A stretch of DNA of 64,000 nucleotides from Phytophthora colocasiae (GCA_018806915.1 JAGKQI010000046.1:806001-870000), one strand, 5' to 3'. Positions 1-10,054 are shown, numbered from the stretch's first letter. Notes: a model not told the origin generated them from the letters alone. Translations and numbers: made by a program.

Positions 1-3000
1 ATGCGTTCGACTACATTGGATCTTGCGGCTTTGATAGTGTGTCACAAGCAGACCACAATGAGATCATTTGCAAAAGCTTAACGACTTTGTGGTCATTGGC
101 TGATGATGGTAGAGCAGTTTTCACCACGCTTTGCTCGTACCTAGACAACGGCTTCTTGGATGCCCAACATGCGTTGACTATGATTAAACTTGGCAAAGGC
201 AAGTTTTCCGAGTGGGCTGAAAAGCTGAAAGTCAATGACCAGGAACTGACAAATGAGTCATGTTCAGCTGAATTGGTATTTTGCGAAACCAATCCAGCAT
301 TTTTTAAACCGGACGATCCACTTCGAATTCATGTACGAACGCGTAACATCAAGTCCTTAACTGCCCACCTATATCAGATTAAAGTGACGGAGTACTATTC
401 ACGCTTGCGGCGTGAAATCAAGGGGGATATCTGTCTTGATGGTTTGCTTCCAACGGAAGAGCAAGTGGTTGATTTGAGCCACCTCACACAATGGCAAGAG
501 TCTCGGGTGCCGATCGAATTCCGTGCTACCAAAAACTCTCCACGCGGTGTGTTTGTGGTAGAAGTGTTTGAAAAGGGAATAACGTGCCGAGCAATTCTAC
601 GCAAGGGGTTTCTTCGCCATGTCGAGCGAGTGACTGCTCAAGGTCACGAATTCACGGTGCTAGACGAGCGTGGGAACTTACTTTTGGATGCCCATGCGAT
701 GCTGCTCAACGTCAAGAGTGGCAGCAGCAGAGCTCAACATGGTCGCGAGTATACACCCGATAGTAATGGAAAGATCCTTATTCCATTCCGCCACCCGAAA
801 GAGGGAATATCAAGCGACAAGTTTGCAATTGCGTTTTGCAAGGGTTCGTTTGGAACTTTTCATGGATCATTTAGCTATTTGGCGGAATCGTTCGACGTCG
901 ACGTGGATATGCACATTGATTGTGAACAATTACTTCCTGGATCTGTTGCTCAGCTTGTGACTCGTCCTCGATTACTTGTAGCTGGCATTGCAACGGGTGA
1001 GCCCCTAGCTTTGGTTGTTGCGGTGAAGATAGTGATTGAGTTCAATCTTGCTAACACCAGCAATGTCGGCTCGAGTTCTCATAAGGTGGTCTTATCGTTC
1101 GCATCAATGCAGCAGATTGTTGACGAGCCTCCTTGCTTTGAGATCCCGATGGACAGTGAGAGTTTTACTATCATGCTCGAAGGACGGGTTTCACGACCCC
1201 ATGGAAACCAGGACTATACTGTGAAGCTGACTGATCTCCCGAAGGTGAACAGCTCGAAGCGCTTTGAAGTCCAACGCGTTAACAATTTTGACGTCACTTC
1301 CACAGTTCATTTTGTTCGGAAGCCGCTTGAACCACGAAACCCGTACAGCCCAAGCCAATTCAGCATCCTTGTTGTTGGTCACAACGGAGAACCAGTTCCG
1401 AATATTCAAGCCGACTTCGCTTTTAAGCATGCACACGCCAAAGACTTAATCAAGGTAAAGCTCCAGAGTGATTCAAAAGGGGAGGTTAACTTGGGACAGC
1501 TTCAAGATATTGAAAGACTCGACGTGGAATTAGGAGCTCGAACTGGAACTCCAAGGTCGTGTAGCTGGGAATTACCGAACCTGCGTTCATATCGACCACA
1601 AATTGTGAACTGTTCTGTAGACGAAACTGTGGAAATTCCGATACCTTTTGCTTTTTCGGCCAAAGTAGAGGCGTGGATTGACGCTAAAATGGTTTCAGTG
1701 TGCGAAGTTGTTGATGCAGTGCTCCAAAACGCTGCTCATTTCTCGAGTATCACAGTGGTAAAGAATGATCTTAATCGCTCTGTCGGTATTGCTGTTCGAA
1801 TCAGTCAGCCTGGAAAGTTTGTGGTTTACGTTCGGCCACTCAGTCTAAAAGTTCCTGTCACTCTGTGTGACCAAAAGTACATAGAGGCTTCTTTTCCGAA
1901 TGGGCTTATCATTCAGCCAACCCAAGTTCTCCTAGCCACTTCGACATTGCCATTAACGATTTCCTCGCAAAAGCTGAAAACTGACGACGAAAACAAATTG
2001 GTGCTGGAAATCCAGCTTCGCAATGCATCCAGACGTTCGACCCATGTATTGGTGTGGCTGAAATCCTTTCTGGATATGCGCTCGAAAACAGTGAGTGAGG
2101 TACTCGTGGCAGATGGATTGGCACCTGTTACTAGCTCCGGTAGTCATCTCCCGAGATTAAGTTTTCATTCTTCCCCACTCGAGAACGACTTCTTGAAAAT
2201 GCGCAAGGTTAGTGATGAGTACGCTTACATACTCCAACGGCGAGCATTGGTTTCATCGAATGAAGGCTCGTTGCTTCTTCTGGGATCTCCATTACTTCCT
2301 AGGCCATCACTGCTTCAAAACCCGATTGTTATTGGTGAATCGGATATGGAGGTAGTAACTGTAGAAGCTGGTGACAAAGTGACTGGATTCAAATCTGTGG
2401 CATCACGGGATATTCAATCAGGAGGGCATTCAACTCGAGGAAGTATGATGATGAAGCGATTTTGTAACAGATCATCGACAAGATGTCGATCTCTTCAACC
2501 GAGTATATCGTTTCTCGGCAAACAATCGCAGCTTTTAGCATCATCAGTTGTGAGTCTGGATGGCGTTGTGCGCTTTGAATTGAGCGGTCTTCCATTCTTT
2601 TCAAGCGAAATTGGGTCGTTTGAAGTTTGTGCGATCGCGTTCGATACTGATGGGGGTAGCGTTTGCTCACAGCAGCTAGCTATGACACCCCCAGGACGAG
2701 ACAACACTTTAATTCTTCCCAAACGAGATATTCGTCTGTCAGTTGAAGAAGCTCTTGCACCTTCGAATCATTGCCACCAAGTCGACAGCCATGAATGCAT
2801 TCGTGCTGGAGATGTGAAGACTTTACCGCGTTCTTTTTCGAGCAAGTACGCTCTATATGATAGCCTTACGAGTGCGATCAACTTGTGGCCAACTATTACG
2901 CCTGGAAGTGAGGTAAGTGAGCTTGCATCTAAACTGAAGGAGTGGTGGACTCTTAGTCAGCATGAGAAGAACACCTTCTATTACACCAATGCGTGTGATG

Positions 3001-6000
3001 ACTTCCACTTCTACCTTTTTCGGAAAGATCCTGATTTTTTTCAACAATTTGCCAAACCGCTTGTTGAAGCAAAAGTTTGCAAGTCTCTCGTGGATCTCTA
3101 TGTTCTTGGTGACGAGGCTAGCTTGAGGCACTTGTTTCTCGGTCCAGCTTCGTTCCAGCGTTTGAGTTGTGTGGAGAAGTTGTTAATCGCAGAACGAATG
3201 ACAGATGTGGAATTGAAAACTCAAATTTGTAGAGCTGTGATCCGCGAAATTGATTCAAACTACCCTGTCGGATGCACGGCGATTCCTGTTTTATTCAACA
3301 CAGTTCTGTCTCAAGGCCAAGTCGAACCGTCTGCTGCGCCCCCACCTCCCGTCGAGCAGGCTTCTGGGGCAATGTTCGGTGCACCTATGGCTGCGCAGGC
3401 CTACTACCCGGCTCCAAGATTGCAGCAAATGCAGCAGGGAGCGTATGCCCCAGCATCGCCGGCTTATTCACCAGAATCCGCTTCATTTCCTCCTGGAGGT
3501 GTCAACTACGCCTTTGGCTCATCACCTGCTGTCAATATATCCTCTTCACAAGTAATAGAAGAAACCGAATCCCTAGAGATCGCGGAGTATCTCAGGGATG
3601 ACGATGATTTTGGCGTTCGAAGCTTGGATAGTGAGAGCGACGAAGAAGAAGATGATGATGACGAAGATGAAGACCTTGAAGAAGAAAACAAGAAGAAAAG
3701 AAAGAAAGTGAAACAAGAGATGCCTTACATCCCGCCCGGAAAGGTGCGCAGAGTGCAAGAGAAGCGCTTTTTCAGTGGCCAATATCCACTCCTTTCAGGT
3801 CACAACAAGTTCTGGAAGGAGTACGCTGAATTCGTGTTGCGTTCACAAAGTGAAGGTGAACAATTCATTTCGTCGTATTTTCCTGAAGCACTGGCCTCCA
3901 TAACAGAGGGGCTGTTTGCTTTGGCGGTGTTAGGTCTCGACACTGAAGCAAAGTCGACGCAAGTGCAGCTATCCTCTGCTGTGGACAAGCATGTAACCCT
4001 TTCTTCTTCGAGCAATACTGTGCTATACCGTCGTACTATCGGGCCTGCAGAGTGCAATTCTACAGCCAACAGTATCTTGATTTTGAAGCAGCGCATTGAA
4101 GACGAATATGGAGATACGAACACCGAGCTTCTTGTCAACAAAATCTACACGAGTGTAGTAACCCTGAGCAACATTGGCTCAGAAAACCTCACGAACGTGA
4201 ATTTACTTTTGCAAATACCGCAAGGTGCTATTCCAATGGGATCGAGTGGATTTTACACAAAAAACGAGATTGGGAATGTTGCTCCAAACCACACCAGCGA
4301 ATTCAGATTCTCATTCTACTTCCCGGAAGTTGGAACCTTCGAGCAGTATCCGGCTCGGGCCTCTCTTGACGGCATGATAATTGGCTGGGCTCAGATGCAA
4401 GACGATACGCCAAGTTGTAAGGTGGTTCGAACTGCCACTGGAGTGAATTTAACTTCGTGGACTGACGTAAGTGCTCGGGGGTCGATGCAAGAAGTCGTCC
4501 AGTTCATGGACTCTGTGTTGCCTGGTGTGACTATCGACTACCAGAAGTTGTTTTGGCGGTGCCATGATAAACCTTTTTTCCTCGGTCTTATTAACTACCT
4601 GAGGAGCAAAATGGTTTTTCAGTGGGGTGTGTGGAAATACGGACTTCTGCATCGTGATGAACAGACAATGCGAGAGTATTTCTCTGGCATGAGCGAACTT
4701 TCCCAATCGGTGGGTAGTGGTTTTGTATCATCGTTTGTGGATGAGTCGCCATTGTATCACGTTGAGCGCTATGCGTCTGTATTTGAGCGCTTTGACCACT
4801 GCGAATTTGGTCCGTTCTTAACGAGACGAGTGCATCCTGTGACAGGTCGAGTGGATTCGCAGGCTTCGCTGTTGTTTCCAGCGAAAACTATGGGTAAGCG
4901 CATACTGAATGCTGAAGCACGACAATTCTTTGGAGAACTTTGCCAGAGGCTGGGGACACATACTCGATTGAATGGTCAACATTTACTTGTGATGGCGTAC
5001 TACATGGTTCTCTTCGATCGCATCGAGGATGCAATCAAAATTGTCACCCGACTGGATAATTTGACTGGTGCAGAGAGTTCCAAGTTGAAAGCGACAGTGC
5101 AGTACGCATATTTGGCAGCTTACCTCGACTTTTTCCGTGGTTGTGATCATCAAGGCCGTGTGTTTCCCGTTGCTCGTCGAGCCGTTGCTAGTTATGTCAC
5201 GCACCCGCAACCTCGTTGGCGCAAACGATTCGAGAAAATGCAGGAGTTCTTGGAAGAGTATGATGCCTTTGAGGTTCAGAGCCTGGGCCAACTGCAGGAT
5301 ATGGAGATGGTAGATGCATCTACAGAAAACGACCAACCTAATCGGGATAATATGTCCAGCTCAAGAGGCAGCCAAGTTAAACTTGAAGCCAGTGTTGGTG
5401 AAGGTGCTGTGGTGCTGTCGTCCCAAGCAATTGGACTGTGCGAACTCGCGTTCTACCCGATTGACGTGGAGCTGATGTTCTCAACGGAGCCGTTCAATAC
5501 GTTCTCAGACTCCGCAGCGTCGGCGTCGAGTTTTCTACTGGTCGAGCCTCGCCAGCAAGTATCTGTCAGCTTAAACACTCCTGCAGCTCTGGCTAAGACC
5601 ATGGTGCAGATTCCTGAAGAATTGCGTGCATCCCAAATGATGGTACGAGTCAGCGAGGATACATCTTCCCGAACAGTCAAAAGTGCGGCCCCGCCTATCA
5701 CTATCGTCCTACCATTTTTCAACTCGAGCTTGCACGTGGAAATCTTGACGCAGTGCGGTATACTGCAAGTTCTTCGGGGTGGTTTGCCTGTGCGGTCTTA
5801 CTACGTGAAAGTGTACGCCAAGGTATCTACAGGAAGTAGCCGCACAAAGACCGAGTTTTATAAGGATGGCTATACCAATCTGCTGGGCAAGTTCGACTAC
5901 GTTGGAATCAATGGAGACCTCATTTCTAGTGTCGAGAAGTTCTCCATCCTGATTTCTCACGACAAGTTTGGCGCGTGCGTGGAACAGGCCGATCCGCCAG

Positions 6001-6062
6001 TGCTCGCAACTACCGTTGGTGACTTCGGTGAGAAAGAGGAGCACGAGATGTTGCTCTTTTGA
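1..6062 (+). CDS. Large conserved protein, alpha-2-macroglobulin-like, 5' partial
   Basis: The frame is already open at base 3 and reads as protein (AFDYIGSCGFDS...) into what looks like a GTG start at 39, so the true start lies outside the window. The visible part is over 2,000 residues with no intron. The first ~900 residues look like stacked beta-sandwich domains. The order 'FKPDDPLRIHV', then 'GVFVVEVFEKG', then a 'VLDERG' turn recalls macroglobulin (MG) domains of alpha-2-macroglobulins. This is inference from pattern. No thioester motif was seen and there is no visible signal peptide. A Pro/Gln-rich stretch lies near 3330-3550, followed by an Asp/Glu run (DSESDEEEDDDDEDEDLEEE) and a Lys cluster at 3590-3720. 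The C-terminal third mixes beta-rich segments with a helical, TPR-like part (about 4900-5250). Function is unknown. A cytosolic scaffold is as plausible as a protease-trap relative. Confidence 0.7.
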   Translation, partial: AFDYIGSCGFDSVSQADHNEIICKSLTTLWSLADDGRAVFTTLCSYLDNGFLDAQHALTMIKLGKGKFSEWAEKLKVNDQELTNESCSAELVFCETNPAFFKPDDPLRIHVRTRNIKSLTAHLYQIKVTEYYSRLRREIKGDICLDGLLPTEEQVVDLSHLTQWQESRVPIEFRATKNSPRGVFVVEVFEKGITCRAILRKGFLRHVERVTAQGHEFTVLDERGNLLLDAHAMLLNVKSGSSRAQHGREYTPDSNGKILIPFRHPKEGISSDKFAIAFCKGSFGTFHGSFSYLAESFDVDVDMHIDCEQLLPGSVAQLVTRPRLLVAGIATGEPLALVVAVKIVIEFNLANTSNVGSSSHKVVLSFASMQQIVDEPPCFEIPMDSESFTIMLEGRVSRPHGNQDYTVKLTDLPKVNSSKRFEVQRVNNFDVTSTVHFVRKPLEPRNPYSPSQFSILVVGHNGEPVPNIQADFAFKHAHAKDLIKVKLQSDSKGEVNLGQLQDIERLDVELGARTGTPRSCSWELPNLRSYRPQIVNCSVDETVEIPIPFAFSAKVEAWIDAKMVSVCEVVDAVLQNAAHFSSITVVKNDLNRSVGIAVRISQPGKFVVYVRPLSLKVPVTLCDQKYIEASFPNGLIIQPTQVLLATSTLPLTISSQKLKTDDENKLVLEIQLRNASRRSTHVLVWLKSFLDMRSKTVSEVLVADGLAPVTSSGSHLPRLSFHSSPLENDFLKMRKVSDEYAYILQRRALVSSNEGSLLLLGSPLLPRPSLLQNPIVIGESDMEVVTVEAGDKVTGFKSVASRDIQSGGHSTRGSMMMKRFCNRSSTRCRSLQPSISFLGKQSQLLASSVVSLDGVVRFELSGLPFFSSEIGSFEVCAIAFDTDGGSVCSQQLAMTPPGRDNTLILPKRDIRLSVEEALAPSNHCHQVDSHECIRAGDVKTLPRSFSSKYALYDSLTSAINLWPTITPGSEVSELASKLKEWWTLSQHEKNTFYYTNACDDFHFYLFRKDPDFFQQFAKPLVEAKVCKSLVDLYVLGDEASLRHLFLGPASFQRLSCVEKLLIAERMTDVELKTQICRAVIREIDSNYPVGCTAIPVLFNTVLSQGQVEPSAAPPPPVEQASGAMFGAPMAAQAYYPAPRLQQMQQGAYAPASPAYSPESASFPPGGVNYAFGSSPAVNISSSQVIEETESLEIAEYLRDDDDFGVRSLDSESDEEEDDDDEDEDLEEENKKKRKKVKQEMPYIPPGKVRRVQEKRFFSGQYPLLSGHNKFWKEYAEFVLRSQSEGEQFISSYFPEALASITEGLFALAVLGLDTEAKSTQVQLSSAVDKHVTLSSSSNTVLYRRTIGPAECNSTANSILILKQRIEDEYGDTNTELLVNKIYTSVVTLSNIGSENLTNVNLLLQIPQGAIPMGSSGFYTKNEIGNVAPNHTSEFRFSFYFPEVGTFEQYPARASLDGMIIGWAQMQDDTPSCKVVRTATGVNLTSWTDVSARGSMQEVVQFMDSVLPGVTIDYQKLFWRCHDKPFFLGLINYLRSKMVFQWGVWKYGLLHRDEQTMREYFSGMSELSQSVGSGFVSSFVDESPLYHVERYASVFERFDHCEFGPFLTRRVHPVTGRVDSQASLLFPAKTMGKRILNAEARQFFGELCQRLGTHTRLNGQHLLVMAYYMVLFDRIEDAIKIVTRLDNLTGAESSKLKATVQYAYLAAYLDFFRGCDHQGRVFPVARRAVASYVTHPQPRWRKRFEKMQEFLEEYDAFEVQSLGQLQDMEMVDASTENDQPNRDNMSSSRGSQVKLEASVGEGAVVLSSQAIGLCELAFYPIDVELMFSTEPFNTFSDSAASASSFLLVEPRQQVSVSLNTPAALAKTMVQIPEELRASQMMVRVSEDTSSRTVKSAAPPITIVLPFFNSSLHVEILTQCGILQVLRGGLPVRSYYVKVYAKVSTGSSRTKTEFYKDGYTNLLGKFDYVGINGDLISSVEKFSILISHDKFGACVEQADPPVLATTVGDFGEKEEHEMLLF

Positions 6063-6188
6063 GCGTGATTCATGTACTTAGTGTTGATATGCGAATGAAC
6101 TTCATTGTGATACGCTACGTGCTCAACTTCAACCAGTTACATCGATGCATTCATGCCACCAGGAAGTGATTCCCTACTTAAGGGATCA

Positions 6189-6926
6189 CTAGCCCACACA
6201 GGTGCATGTCTTCCACTTTCTGGCACACACGATACAGAACTCGTGTCCATTCAAGCACCTCATGTGGTTGCACCCGCTCGATTTCTGCACCCCCACTCCA
6301 CAACCAGGACACTGCACGGCATGATGCTGACGCACCACAACAGCATATTCACGGTCCGATTCAAGGTCAAGCGAACGCCACTCCTTCTCCTTCAGGTAGC
6401 GCACGTAGGTTTCAAGTTCAAAAACACTCAGCACCTCCTTCACGTAGTCAAATGGGAATTCGCGCTTGCAGCAGTGTGCAGGCACCATGGAACGATCGTG
6501 CACACCCATGCGACACCGAGTTGCGATGCAGTTGACACAGTAGAGGTGACCGCAAGTTAAAATACAGCGTGCCTTCACATCTTCAATAGGTGTCACGCAA
6601 GACGTGCAGCTTGGAGGAGGCTTGGACTCAAGCTCCGATACTTCCACAAAAACGAGATCTTCTTCACTGTCAGTATCCAAACCTTCGTCGTTAGGGTGCA
6701 ACAACTTGTATTCTTCCTTTGCGTAGAAACTCAGAGCGGTCGCCTCATCCAAAACACTTTGATCTACACGACGGATTCCTTCACGATGCAACTCTAACGC
6801 GTAGACATCCTCCAAGGTCCTCGCATCGATTTCATCGACAAAGTCAATTGCATCCGAGTCGAAAATTTCCACGGGGTCAAAAGAAGCCAACTCCTTAAGC
6901 TTGTCCAGCTTCGGAAGGACTTCCAT
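6189..6926 (-). CDS. RING protein of RBR type lacking IBR (copy A)
   Basis: 245 aa, ATG at 6926. The first ~100 residues are acidic with no domain recognised. A RING1-like module spans about C107-C153 (CTSC, CGHLYC, VNC, then HCCKREFP). After a helical linker (YVKEVLSVFELETYVRYL, then DLESDREYAVVVRQ) comes a second Cys/His module at about 206-243 (CPGCGVGVQ, SGCNHMRC, GHEFCIVC, CTC). In RBR E3 ligases the Cys of the GC-x-HM motif in RING2/Rcat carries ubiquitin; here that is C219. No IBR sits between the two modules, so this is a reduced RBR layout. Ubiquitin ligase activity is inferred. It is the first of four tandem minus-strand paralogues, and its upstream sequence resembles that of the next copy. 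Confidence 0.75.
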   Translation of the reverse strand: MEVLPKLDKLKELASFDPVEIFDSDAIDFVDEIDARTLEDVYALELHREGIRRVDQSVLDEATALSFYAKEEYKLLHPNDEGLDTDSEEDLVFVEVSELESKPPPSCTSCVTPIEDVKARCILTCGHLYCVNCIATRCRMGVHDRSMVPAHCCKREFPFDYVKEVLSVFELETYVRYLKEKEWRSLDLESDREYAVVVRQHHAVQCPGCGVGVQKSSGCNHMRCLNGHEFCIVCARKWKTCTCVG

Positions 6927-7098
6927 GACGTCACAAGCCCAGTTTGCCTATGCTTGAGTCAGCAAATTGGGAACTGACAGGCATTTGCAGTTTGTTACCT
7001 TGGTCCTTTCCCATCCGACCGTTAAAACAACTAACTTCTCATGAGTTTGGAGAACGAAAGAGACGAATTGCATTGTTTTTTCTTAATTTTTCTCGCAC

Positions 7099-7644
7099 TC
7101 AATGGTACATGCATCGTTTCTGCTGGCACTTCCAGCAAAAGTCATGCCCAAGAGGACACTTCATATGATTGCATCCCGAAATCTTCACAACACCAACTCC
7201 ACAGGTAGGGCACTGTTTCCCCATGTTTTGGCGGACCACCTCAGCGTAGTCTCGATCCGATTGAAGAGTTGACGAGATTGGGTCGCGCTCGGCTAAAAAA
7301 CGCGAATACTTGTCGAATTCAGTTCTATCCAACGCTTCCTTGATGTACTCAGTCGGAAACTCTTTCGAGCAGCAACTAATCGGGATCTGGTTCCGGTTTG
7401 TTAGACTGATCTTCGCCATCTTCTCCAAGCAGGGCACACAATAGCCATGACCACAAGGTACAACTCGCCATTTGTCGAGTGAAGCTACTTGAGAAGAACA
7501 CGAAATGCATTTCCGTTCAACCACTTCGGTTAAGCCCTTTTTCTTTTTAGGCTTGCCTCCTTTTGCTTTTGTATCTCCACGAGCATCCTTTCGTTTTACA
7601 TACGTTGTTAGTTCACGTCCAAAGATCTTCCGAAGAACTTCCAT
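7099..7644 (-). CDS. RING protein of RBR type lacking IBR (copy B, chimeric)
   Basis: The frame opens at a GTG (7656), but the first ATG is at 7644 and gives MEVLRKIFG..., 181 aa. This start matches copy A (MEVLPKL...). From 'ELTTYVKRKDARG' on, the protein follows the middle and C-terminal part of copy C, and the DNA of 7110-7500 is almost identical to 7845-8250. It holds one RING1-like module (CISC, CGHGYC, ISCCSKEFP) and an Rcat-like module (CPTCGVGV, SGCNHMKC, GHDFCWKC). The last zinc-ligand pair is damaged: copy C ends KRCTCG..., this copy ends KRCMYH. It reads as a young chimera with an A-type promoter and start and a C-type body. It may be expressed or may be decaying. Confidence 0.65.
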   Translation of the reverse strand: MEVLRKIFGRELTTYVKRKDARGDTKAKGGKPKKKKGLTEVVERKCISCSSQVASLDKWRVVPCGHGYCVPCLEKMAKISLTNRNQIPISCCSKEFPTEYIKEALDRTEFDKYSRFLAERDPISSTLQSDRDYAEVVRQNMGKQCPTCGVGVVKISGCNHMKCPLGHDFCWKCQQKRCMYH

Positions 7645-7827
7645 GTTATCTATCACAGCTCAGTTCGCCAGTGTGTAGAAAATTGAGAACTGACAGTTAA
7701 GAAGGATGGCTCCTTTGTGGTCCCTTCCTATCTGACTGTAAACCGTTGGAAGGATGGATATGAAAAAAAATACGAGTTTGGAGACGTAAAGAAGAAACCT
7801 TACATATTTCACGCACAAACGGCATGC

Positions 7828-9147
7828 TCAATTATAACCATAGATTGTTCCGCAAGTGCATCGTTTCTGCTGGCACTTCCAGCAAAAGCCATGCCCAAGA
7901 GGACACTTCATATGATTGCATCCCGAAATCTTCACAACACCAACTCCACATGTAGGACATTGTTTCCCCCTGTTTTGGCGGACCACCTTAGTGTAGTCTC
8001 GATCCGATTGAAGAGTTGACGAACTTGGATCACGCTCGGCTAAAAAACGTGAATACTTGCCGAATTCAGTTCTGTTCAAAACAGCCTCGATATACTCGGT
8101 CGGAAACTCTTTCGAGCAGCAACGAATCGGAATCTGGTTCCGGTTTGTCAGACTGATCTTCGCCATCTCCTTCAAACAAGCTAAACAATAGCCATGACCA
8201 CAAGGTACAACTCGCCACTTGTCCGGCGTAGCCACTTGAGAAGAACACGAAACACATTTTCGTTCGTCCACTTCGGTTAAGTCCACCACTTCTTTCTTTT
8301 TCTTTAAAGGTGTCTTGGCCTTTTGCTCAGTTGGAGCTTTACGCTTGCCTCCTTTTGCTTTTGTGCCACCGCGAGCAATTTCGTACTTGACCTTTTGTTT
8401 AGCATACGTTGTCAGTTCATGTCCAGCGACCACGAGCTGCACGAGATCCAGTGGTAACAGTTTACCACAACAACTAGCTGGGACTTCATCACCATTGGTA
8501 TTCATGTTGAGGTATGATCGAACTTTAGCATCCAAACATCGGTAACAAAACGCGTGAGTGCAGGGAGCTTTGATCTGCACAATTCCCTCCTGGATGCTGC
8601 ACGCGTGACACCTCGGCTGAGCATCCAGCTCGCCACGTTTACGCGAGCTAGTCGCCGCAATTCTAGACTGTATCGAGGCCTTCCGAGCAAGTAGAGCGTG
8701 ACGTTGGTGACTGGGGTAGCGATTTTGTTGGGGAAGAACCGTGCTCTCAATAGCCGACGACGCATCAAGAGTATTTGGTGCTTGCGCAGTTAGAGTGGTA
8801 GGTTGTTTCGTTTCAAGCTCATGGTTGAGTGCCTGGGTCTCTCTCCGCATCTGAGCGTTGTTACGAGTCCGATCGAGCAAATACGAGTAGTAGGCATCTT
8901 CTTCCTTGACAACTGTTTCACGGATGAAGTCATAGGGGACAACCCTCTCACAGCACCGAAGAGGGACTTGTCTGGATGATAGCACCTTTTGAACCTCAAT
9001 CGCCAAGCAAGCACGGCAGAAGATATCTCCACACAAAAGTGGAAACAGGTTGATCGGCTGTGCTTCCGACACAGACCAAGGATACATGCGAGAACAACCC
9101 GAGCATCGAGCAGAACTTTGGACCACGTTGCGCGATGTCTTCTTCAT
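7828..9147 (-). CDS. Multi-RING protein of RBR type (copy C)
   Basis: The open frame begins at a GTG (9219); the first ATG is at 9147 (MKKTSRNVVQ...), giving 439 aa. Three RING1-like modules follow each other. The first (CSGC, LLCGDIFC, LRCCERVVP) is near the N-terminus. The second (CHACS, CTHAFCYRC, ASCCGKLLP) is in the middle. The third (CVSCS, CGHGYCLAC, IRCCSKEFP) is in the last third. A single Rcat-like module closes the protein (CPTCGVGV, SGCNHMKC, GHGFCWKC, CTC). The modules share a 'CC-x4-P-x2-[FYL][IV]' ending, so the gene probably grew by internal duplication. A Lys-rich linker (KAKGGKRKAPTEQK) lies before module three and could serve nuclear import. E3 ligase activity is inferred from the family. 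Confidence 0.7.
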   Translation of the reverse strand: MKKTSRNVVQSSARCSGCSRMYPWSVSEAQPINLFPLLCGDIFCRACLAIEVQKVLSSRQVPLRCCERVVPYDFIRETVVKEEDAYYSYLLDRTRNNAQMRRETQALNHELETKQPTTLTAQAPNTLDASSAIESTVLPQQNRYPSHQRHALLARKASIQSRIAATSSRKRGELDAQPRCHACSIQEGIVQIKAPCTHAFCYRCLDAKVRSYLNMNTNGDEVPASCCGKLLPLDLVQLVVAGHELTTYAKQKVKYEIARGGTKAKGGKRKAPTEQKAKTPLKKKKEVVDLTEVDERKCVSCSSQVATPDKWRVVPCGHGYCLACLKEMAKISLTNRNQIPIRCCSKEFPTEYIEAVLNRTEFGKYSRFLAERDPSSSTLQSDRDYTKVVRQNRGKQCPTCGVGVVKISGCNHMKCPLGHGFCWKCQQKRCTCGTIYGYN

Positions 9148-9295
9148 CTTCCGTTTGAATTCAGACTGAGGGGCTGGGGAGGATACGTTGGGACGTGGCG
9201 CAACGCAGGTCCACGTCACACTACATCAAAACACAAACCCGGAAAGAAAAACTTCACTTTTCAAACCTTACACAATTACTTTGCAGGTGAATCAC

Positions 9296-10054
9296 TCATT
9301 CCCCAAGAATTGCGCGCACTTCAGCCTCCGGGATCAGTGGGCAATAGCACGAACCCCAAAACGTCAAGCAGGTGTAGCAAAATTCGTGTCCATTAGGGCA
9401 CTTCATGTGGACGCAGCCAAAGTCACGTTGTACACCAATACCACAACCAGGACACTGCTTCGCTCCCAAAGCTTTCACTGTCGCAGTGTACTCGGCATCG
9501 GACTCTAAGTCCGACGTCTTCCAGTCTTTTTCCCACATGAGCTTCAGGTATTTGGCATATTCCTCTGGGCCAGTCAACACGTCGCGAACATAGTCAACAG
9601 GTAACTCCTTCTTGCAGCACCGAAGCGGAACTAGTGCGCGGTCGCTCAACGCTAAGCGACACATGACCAGAAGGCATGGCTTACAGTATAGATGTCCACA
9701 AGGTGCAACCTTCAGTTCGCTCGTCCTTTTCTTCGAGGAGCAGCTTGCACAATTTGCTCGTGTTACGACCACCTCCTTCCGTTGAGCCAAATACATCGTA
9801 AATTCCAAGTGGCTTAACACCAGCCCCACTTGCTCCAGTGCAATCTCCTTACTGCAGTTCCAGCAGGTTGCTGGACTTGTGTTCTTGAGAGCTTTGGAGC
9901 AGATTTTGGACAGGCACCAGAAGCAGACTGAATGCGTGCAGGTGGACAGGTTAAGCACACGTGTAGAAGACTGGGTCTTCTCGCCGCAGCAGGAAGTCGT
10001 GTTAGTTGCTGTTGCACCCCACGATTGACCTCTGCTCATCACTGAAGTCTCCAT
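9296..10054 (-). CDS. RING protein of RBR type lacking IBR (copy D)
   Basis: 252 aa, ATG at 10054. It starts with a partial, degenerate RING-like module (CTHSVCFWC, later CWNCSKEIAL). A full RING1-like module follows (CASCSSKK, CGHLYCKPC, LRCCKKELP), then the conserved linker (DLESDAEY) and an Rcat-like module (CPGCGIGVQ, FGCVHMKC, GHEFCYTC, CYC). The Cys of FGCVHM is the counterpart of the RBR catalytic Cys. With copies A-C it forms a head-to-tail block on the minus strand with 80-250 bp between genes, consistent with unequal crossing-over. Substrates are unknown. Confidence 0.72.
   Translation of the reverse strand: METSVMSRGQSWGATATNTTSCCGEKTQSSTRVLNLSTCTHSVCFWCLSKICSKALKNTSPATCWNCSKEIALEQVGLVLSHLEFTMYLAQRKEVVVTRANCASCSSKKRTSELKVAPCGHLYCKPCLLVMCRLALSDRALVPLRCCKKELPVDYVRDVLTGPEEYAKYLKLMWEKDWKTSDLESDAEYTATVKALGAKQCPGCGIGVQRDFGCVHMKCPNGHEFCYTCLTFWGSCYCPLIPEAEVRAILGE

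Noticed and set aside
6153..6560. Plus-strand frames over RING copy A
   Set aside because: They are antisense to conserved zinc-ligand codons and have no homology-like features.
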